A stretch of 7,509 nucleotides of DNA from an uncultured Thiomonas sp. (GTDB lineage: Bacteria > Pseudomonadota > Gammaproteobacteria > Burkholderiales > Burkholderiaceae_C). Below the pieces are notes generated by a model. The model was not told the DNA's origin and did no database searches. It saw only the letters and a list, made by a program, of their open reading frames with translations. Location of the stretch: positions 1 through 7,509 of the forward strand of contig CALBRU010000156.1 of the NCBI GenBank assembly GCA_937927695.1, written 5' to 3'. This document shows positions 4,677 to 7,509 of the stretch, piece by piece (position 1 is the first letter of the stretch; each line of letters opens with the position of its first letter). Both the position numbers and the translations under genes were made by a program.

Positions 4677-6071
4677 TCAGGTCAGAATGCGACGGCGGGC
4701 CAGGGGCGGATTGGTGTCGAGGTAGGCACGCAGGCCTTCAAAAATGGCGCGCGCGATTTGCTTGCGATAAGTCGGCGTTTGTAGCCGCGCCTCTTCTTCC
4801 GGGTTACTGATGAAGGCGGTTTCCACCAGCATCGAAGGAATGCTGGGCGACTTCAGCACGGCGAATCCTGCCTGCTGCACTTGCTTGGAATGCAGATGCA
4901 CCAGCTCTCCCATCTTGCCCAGCGTGGGTCGGGCCATTTTCAGACTGGCATTGATCTTGGCGGTGGTGGACATGTCGAGCAGCACCTTGGCCACTTGATA
5001 GCTGCGCGAGTTGATGTCGATGCCGCCAATGGCGTCGGCCGCGTTCTCGCGTTGCGCCATCAGCCGCGCCTCCACGCTGGACGCGCCGCCATCGGACAGG
5101 CAATACACCGAAGCGCCGCGCGCCTCGGGCGTGAACCAGCCATCGGCATGGATGGAGGTGAACAGATCGGCGTTGGCCGATTGTGCCTTTTCCACCCGTG
5201 TCCACAGCGGCACGAAGTAGTCGCTGTCGCGCGTCATCATCACCCGCATGTGCGGCGTGTTCATGGCCAGATCGCGCAGGTGGCGGGCGATGAGCAGCAC
5301 CACATCCTTCTCATGCACCCCGCTGGGGCCGGTGGCACCGGGGTCTTCGCCGCCATGACCGGGGTCGATGGCCAGCAGCACGCTGCGAAAGTTGCGGCGG
5401 TCACGGCGCACGGGGTCGGGGCGTTGCGCCGGGGGGGGCGTATCGGCGCGGGCGAACTGCTGCGGCTGCCCGGTTTGCGGGCTGTCGAGTTCGCTGCGGT
5501 GCTGGCGTATCCAGTCTCCAAGCGAATCCGGCTGTTGTGGCTGGGCCTGGGCGAGGGTTTGCGGCGGCGCTTTGGAACCGGCACCGGGCTGGTGTTCGCG
5601 GTCAAGCGCCTCCTGCTGTTGCATGAATGCCATCAGCCGGTCACCTGAATGGGCAGGATAAAGATCGAAGACCAGCCGGTTTTGATAGGCCGCAACCGGC
5701 AGCAGGCTGAAGACCTGCGGTTTGACCGCCTGCTTCAAGTCGATGACCAAGCGCACCACGTCGGGCTTGAACTGGCCCACGCGCACGTCTTTGATGAAGG
5801 GATCGTCCGCCTTCACTTTGCCCGCCAGGTCTCGCAACTGGTTGTCGAGCTGCAGGCCCTGAATGTCCACCACGAGTCGCGGCGGATCGCTCAAGACCTG
5901 ATGGGTTGCGCTCAGGGCACCGTCCGACTCCAGCGTCAGCCGGGTGTATTCGGGCGCCGGCCAGACGCGGATAGACATCAAGGTAGCGCCCCGCGCAATC
6001 ATGGGGGCCGACAGCAGCAGCACGAGGCTGGACGATTGCACGAGAAAACGCCGGCGCGGTGGGGTCATCAT
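4677..6071 (-). CDS. amiC: N-acetylmuramoyl-L-alanine amidase AmiC (AMIN + Amidase_3), Tat-exported
   Basis: This 464-residue periplasmic zinc amidase cuts the amide bond between MurNAc and the stem peptide during daughter-cell separation. The N-terminus has a twin-arginine signal (PPRRRFLVQ, hydrophobic core 13-26, likely cleavage near A29). An AMIN domain (about 33-137) should target the septum. A Pro/Gln-rich linker spans about 150-228. The catalytic domain begins near 230, with zinc and catalytic residues H239 (DPGHGG), E254 (HEKD), H308 (SIHADG) and E417 (VETAF). The segment at about 325-400 corresponds to the regulatory helix region of division amidases that need an EnvC/NlpD-type activator. 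I chose ATG 6069-6071 because AGGAG (6079-6083) sits 7 bases upstream; GTG 6114-6116 would add 15 odd residues before the signal. The gene follows tsaE by 49 bases, probably as one operon. The linker DNA contains a run of eight C. Confidence 0.93.
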   Translation of the reverse strand: MMTPPRRRFLVQSSSLVLLLSAPMIARGATLMSIRVWPAPEYTRLTLESDGALSATHQVLSDPPRLVVDIQGLQLDNQLRDLAGKVKADDPFIKDVRVGQFKPDVVRLVIDLKQAVKPQVFSLLPVAAYQNRLVFDLYPAHSGDRLMAFMQQQEALDREHQPGAGSKAPPQTLAQAQPQQPDSLGDWIRQHRSELDSPQTGQPQQFARADTPPPAQRPDPVRRDRRNFRSVLLAIDPGHGGEDPGATGPSGVHEKDVVLLIARHLRDLAMNTPHMRVMMTRDSDYFVPLWTRVEKAQSANADLFTSIHADGWFTPEARGASVYCLSDGGASSVEARLMAQRENAADAIGGIDINSRSYQVAKVLLDMSTTAKINASLKMARPTLGKMGELVHLHSKQVQQAGFAVLKSPSIPSMLVETAFISNPEEEARLQTPTYRKQIARAIFEGLRAYLDTNPPLARRRILT

Positions 6072-6078
6072 GTTCAGG

Positions 6079-6083
6079 CTCCT
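6079..6083 (-). promoter_or_regulatory. Shine-Dalgarno that fixes the amiC start
   Basis: The minus strand reads AGGAG here, 7 bases before ATG 6069-6071. A second ATG follows immediately (6066-6068). This decides against the farther GTG start at 6114-6116. Confidence 0.65.
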
Positions 6084-6120
6084 GCTCAAAAACCGGGGGA
6101 GCAGCAGCCCACCCACGGCA

Positions 6121-6645
6121 TCAACCGGACTTCAAACCCTCCGGCAAGGCGCGAAACAAACGCTGTCCCAGTTCAGTCCCGGCCTGCAACATGCACCGGC
6201 GCTGCTCTCCCAGCGGTTCGAGGTGCACGCTCAAGTCGGCAGCGGGCAACAAACCCTGCGCGCGCTGCGGCCACTCGACCAGACTGACCCCCGGCCCGCC
6301 CACGACATCGCGCAGTCCAGAATCGTCCCACTCTTGCGGGTCTGAAAAGCGATAAAGATCAATGTGATAGGCCGAGGTCCGAAGAGTTCCCTTGAATTGT
6401 AGGTCCGGAATGTCGAGGGTGTACTCCTCCAGCAGGCTGAAACTGGGACTTTTGATGCGCCCCTGCACGCCCAGTGCACGCAAAAAAGCGCGTGCAAAGG
6501 TGGTTTTCCCTGCGCCGAGATCGCCGTCGAGGGTGATCAGCAGGCGGGGCATCGGGTGTTGCGCCCACGCCAAAGCCACGGCTTGCGCCAGCGCTTCGGT
6601 GGCGTGGTCATTGGCAAGCAGCAGGAGCAGGGCGGCAGGGGGCAT
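6121..6645 (-). CDS. tsaE: TsaE, tRNA threonylcarbamoyladenosine biosynthesis ATPase
   Basis: This 174-residue cytosolic P-loop ATPase works with TsaB and TsaD to make t6A37 on ANN-decoding tRNAs. Visible motifs are Walker A G41-D-L-G-A-G-K47-T48-T, the KSPSFSLLEEY segment (65-75), HIDLYR (94-99), a G-L-R-D motif (110-113) and SLVEWPQRAQGLLP (121-134). It is somewhat longer than the roughly 153 residues of E. coli TsaE. Part of the excess is an insertion of about a dozen residues (78-91) before HIDLYR, and part is a C-terminal tail. I chose ATG 6643-6645; residues encoded further upstream come from DNA inside queG and look non-coding. No Shine-Dalgarno precedes this ATG, so the message may be short-leadered. 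The start lies 15 bases from the divergent queG start, and amiC follows downstream. Confidence 0.93.
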   Translation of the reverse strand: MPPAALLLLLANDHATEALAQAVALAWAQHPMPRLLITLDGDLGAGKTTFARAFLRALGVQGRIKSPSFSLLEEYTLDIPDLQFKGTLRTSAYHIDLYRFSDPQEWDDSGLRDVVGGPGVSLVEWPQRAQGLLPAADLSVHLEPLGEQRRCMLQAGTELGQRLFRALPEGLKSG

Positions 6646-6660
6646 GGAGAGATTTCTAGA
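6646..6660. promoter_or_regulatory. 15-base tsaE/queG divergent gap with the queG Shine-Dalgarno
   Basis: The whole gap is ggagagatttctaga. GGAGAG (6646-6651) is 9 bases before the queG ATG and touches the tsaE start codon. There is no room for promoters, so each gene's promoter must lie inside the coding sequence of the other. I cannot place them confidently. Confidence 0.6.
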
Positions 6661-7509
6661 ATGGCGCGGATGGAGCAACTCAGCACATCGTCCGAGCATC
6701 TGCGCGCGCTGGCGCAAGACATCAAACAGCAGGGGCGTGCGCTGGGATTTTCGCAAATCGGCATCACCGGGGTCGATCTGCGCTCGGCCGAGGCGCCCCT
6801 GCTCGACTGGCTGGCCGCAGGACATCACGGCAGCATGGACTACATGCAGCGACATGGCCTAAAGCGCGCCCGCCCCACCGAACTGGTGCCCGGCACGTTG
6901 CGCGTCATCACCGCCCGCCTGGACTATCTCCCGCGCGCAAGCTCGTCCAACTGGCGCGATGCGGAATGGCAAAGGCTGGCGCAACCCGAAGCGGCCACGA
7001 TCTCCGTCTATGCCAGAGGGCGCGATTATCACAAGGTGCTCAGGCGCAAGCTGCAGCGACTGGCCGATCACATCGCCGCCCAGATCGACCCGGGCGTCGT
7101 GCGCGTGTTCACCGACTCCGCTCCCGTGCTGGAAGTGGAGCTGGCGGCGCGCGCCGGGCTCGGCTGGCGCGGCAAACACACCCTGCTGCTACAGCGCGAC
7201 AGCGGATCGATGTTTTTTCTGGGAGAAATATTCATCGGTTTGCCCCTCCCGGTGGACGCCCCCGCGAGCGCCCACTGCGGCACCTGCCGCAAATGCATCG
7301 ATATCTGCCCGACGCAGGCCATTCTTGGCCCGGAACAACTCGATGCGCGGCGCTGCATTTCCTACCTGACCATCGAACACGCAGGGCCGATTCCACTGGA
7401 ACTGCGTCCGCTGATCGGCAACCGCATCTACGGATGCGACGACTGCCAGCTGATCTGCCCCTGGAATCGGTATGCCCAGCGCAGCCCCTTGCCCGATTTC
7501 GATCCCCGC
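6661..7509 (+). CDS. queG: Epoxyqueuosine reductase QueG, 5' part (runs off the right edge)
   Basis: The frame is open from ATG 6661 to the window end, giving 283 residues of a family that usually has about 350-380. QueG is a cytosolic cobalamin and [4Fe-4S] enzyme that reduces epoxyqueuosine in tRNA to queuosine, the last step of Q synthesis. Visible are the LGFSQIGITGVD N-terminal region, HHGSMDYMQRH (54-64), SVYARGRDYHKVLRRKL, TDSAPVLEVELAARAGLGW, GEIF, and two ferredoxin-like clusters. The first is C206-x2-C209-x2-C212-x3-C216-P. The second uses C232 with C259-x2-C262-x3-C266-P, where YGCDDCQLICPWN is diagnostic. A second in-frame ATG at 6670 is possible, but GGAGAG at 6646-6651 suits 6661 better. 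It is divergent from tsaE, another tRNA-modification gene. The C-terminal HEAT-like part is outside the window. Confidence 0.96.
   Translation, partial: MARMEQLSTSSEHLRALAQDIKQQGRALGFSQIGITGVDLRSAEAPLLDWLAAGHHGSMDYMQRHGLKRARPTELVPGTLRVITARLDYLPRASSSNWRDAEWQRLAQPEAATISVYARGRDYHKVLRRKLQRLADHIAAQIDPGVVRVFTDSAPVLEVELAARAGLGWRGKHTLLLQRDSGSMFFLGEIFIGLPLPVDAPASAHCGTCRKCIDICPTQAILGPEQLDARRCISYLTIEHAGPIPLELRPLIGNRIYGCDDCQLICPWNRYAQRSPLPDFDPR

Noticed and set aside
6072..6116. Upstream GTG start for amiC at 6114-6116
   Set aside because: It lacks a Shine-Dalgarno and would put 15 unrelated residues before a clean Tat signal, while ATG 6069-6071 has AGGAG at the right distance.

Overview
The window is GC-rich chromosomal DNA from a betaproteobacterium, most likely of the order Burkholderiales. 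The evidence is the family-level look of the proteins and the tsaE-amiC pair divergent to queG, an arrangement I recall from that order. A Thiomonas-like sulfur or metal oxidiser is a guess I cannot test here. I see no plasmid, phage or secretion genes. Nearly all the coding content is housekeeping. The accessory-looking part is the 447-base gap between tusA and galU.

Layout. (1) Bases 3-104 (+) are the C-terminal end of an alpha/beta hydrolase that resembles PHA synthases or depolymerases. (2) Bases 105-1103 (-) encode an MbfA-type fusion of a ferritin-like domain and a VIT1-like membrane domain, which probably exports iron. Its stop codon directly abuts the stop of the first gene. (3) Bases 1210-1446 (+) encode TusA, a sulfur carrier, transcribed divergently from mbfA. 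(4) Bases 1447-1893 hold two adjoining MITE-like inverted-repeat elements and then hairpins that probably include the galU terminator. (5) Bases 1894-4013 (-) read in the order arnD-like deacetylase, DUF1289 four-cysteine protein, galU. The first two overlap by ATGA, and galU follows after 114 bases. (6) Bases 4143-4652 (+) encode an RraA-family protein. (7) Bases 4677-6645 (-) carry tsaE and then amiC. (8) Bases 6661 to the window edge (+) are the first 283 codons of queG.

Functional links. GalU makes UDP-glucose and the ArnD-like enzyme deformylates a lipid-linked aminosugar, so that operon points to envelope polysaccharide or lipid A work. AmiC splits septal peptidoglycan. TsaE (t6A) and QueG (queuosine) both act on tRNA anticodon-loop modification and start 15 bases apart on opposite strands. 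MbfA and TusA concern iron and sulfur handling.

I found no complete undescribed system. The best leads are the tandem MITE pair with a 36-bp perfect palindrome, the G-X20-R-D motif in the RraA-like protein, a run of eight C residues in the amiC linker, and an ArnD-like enzyme without other arn genes in view.
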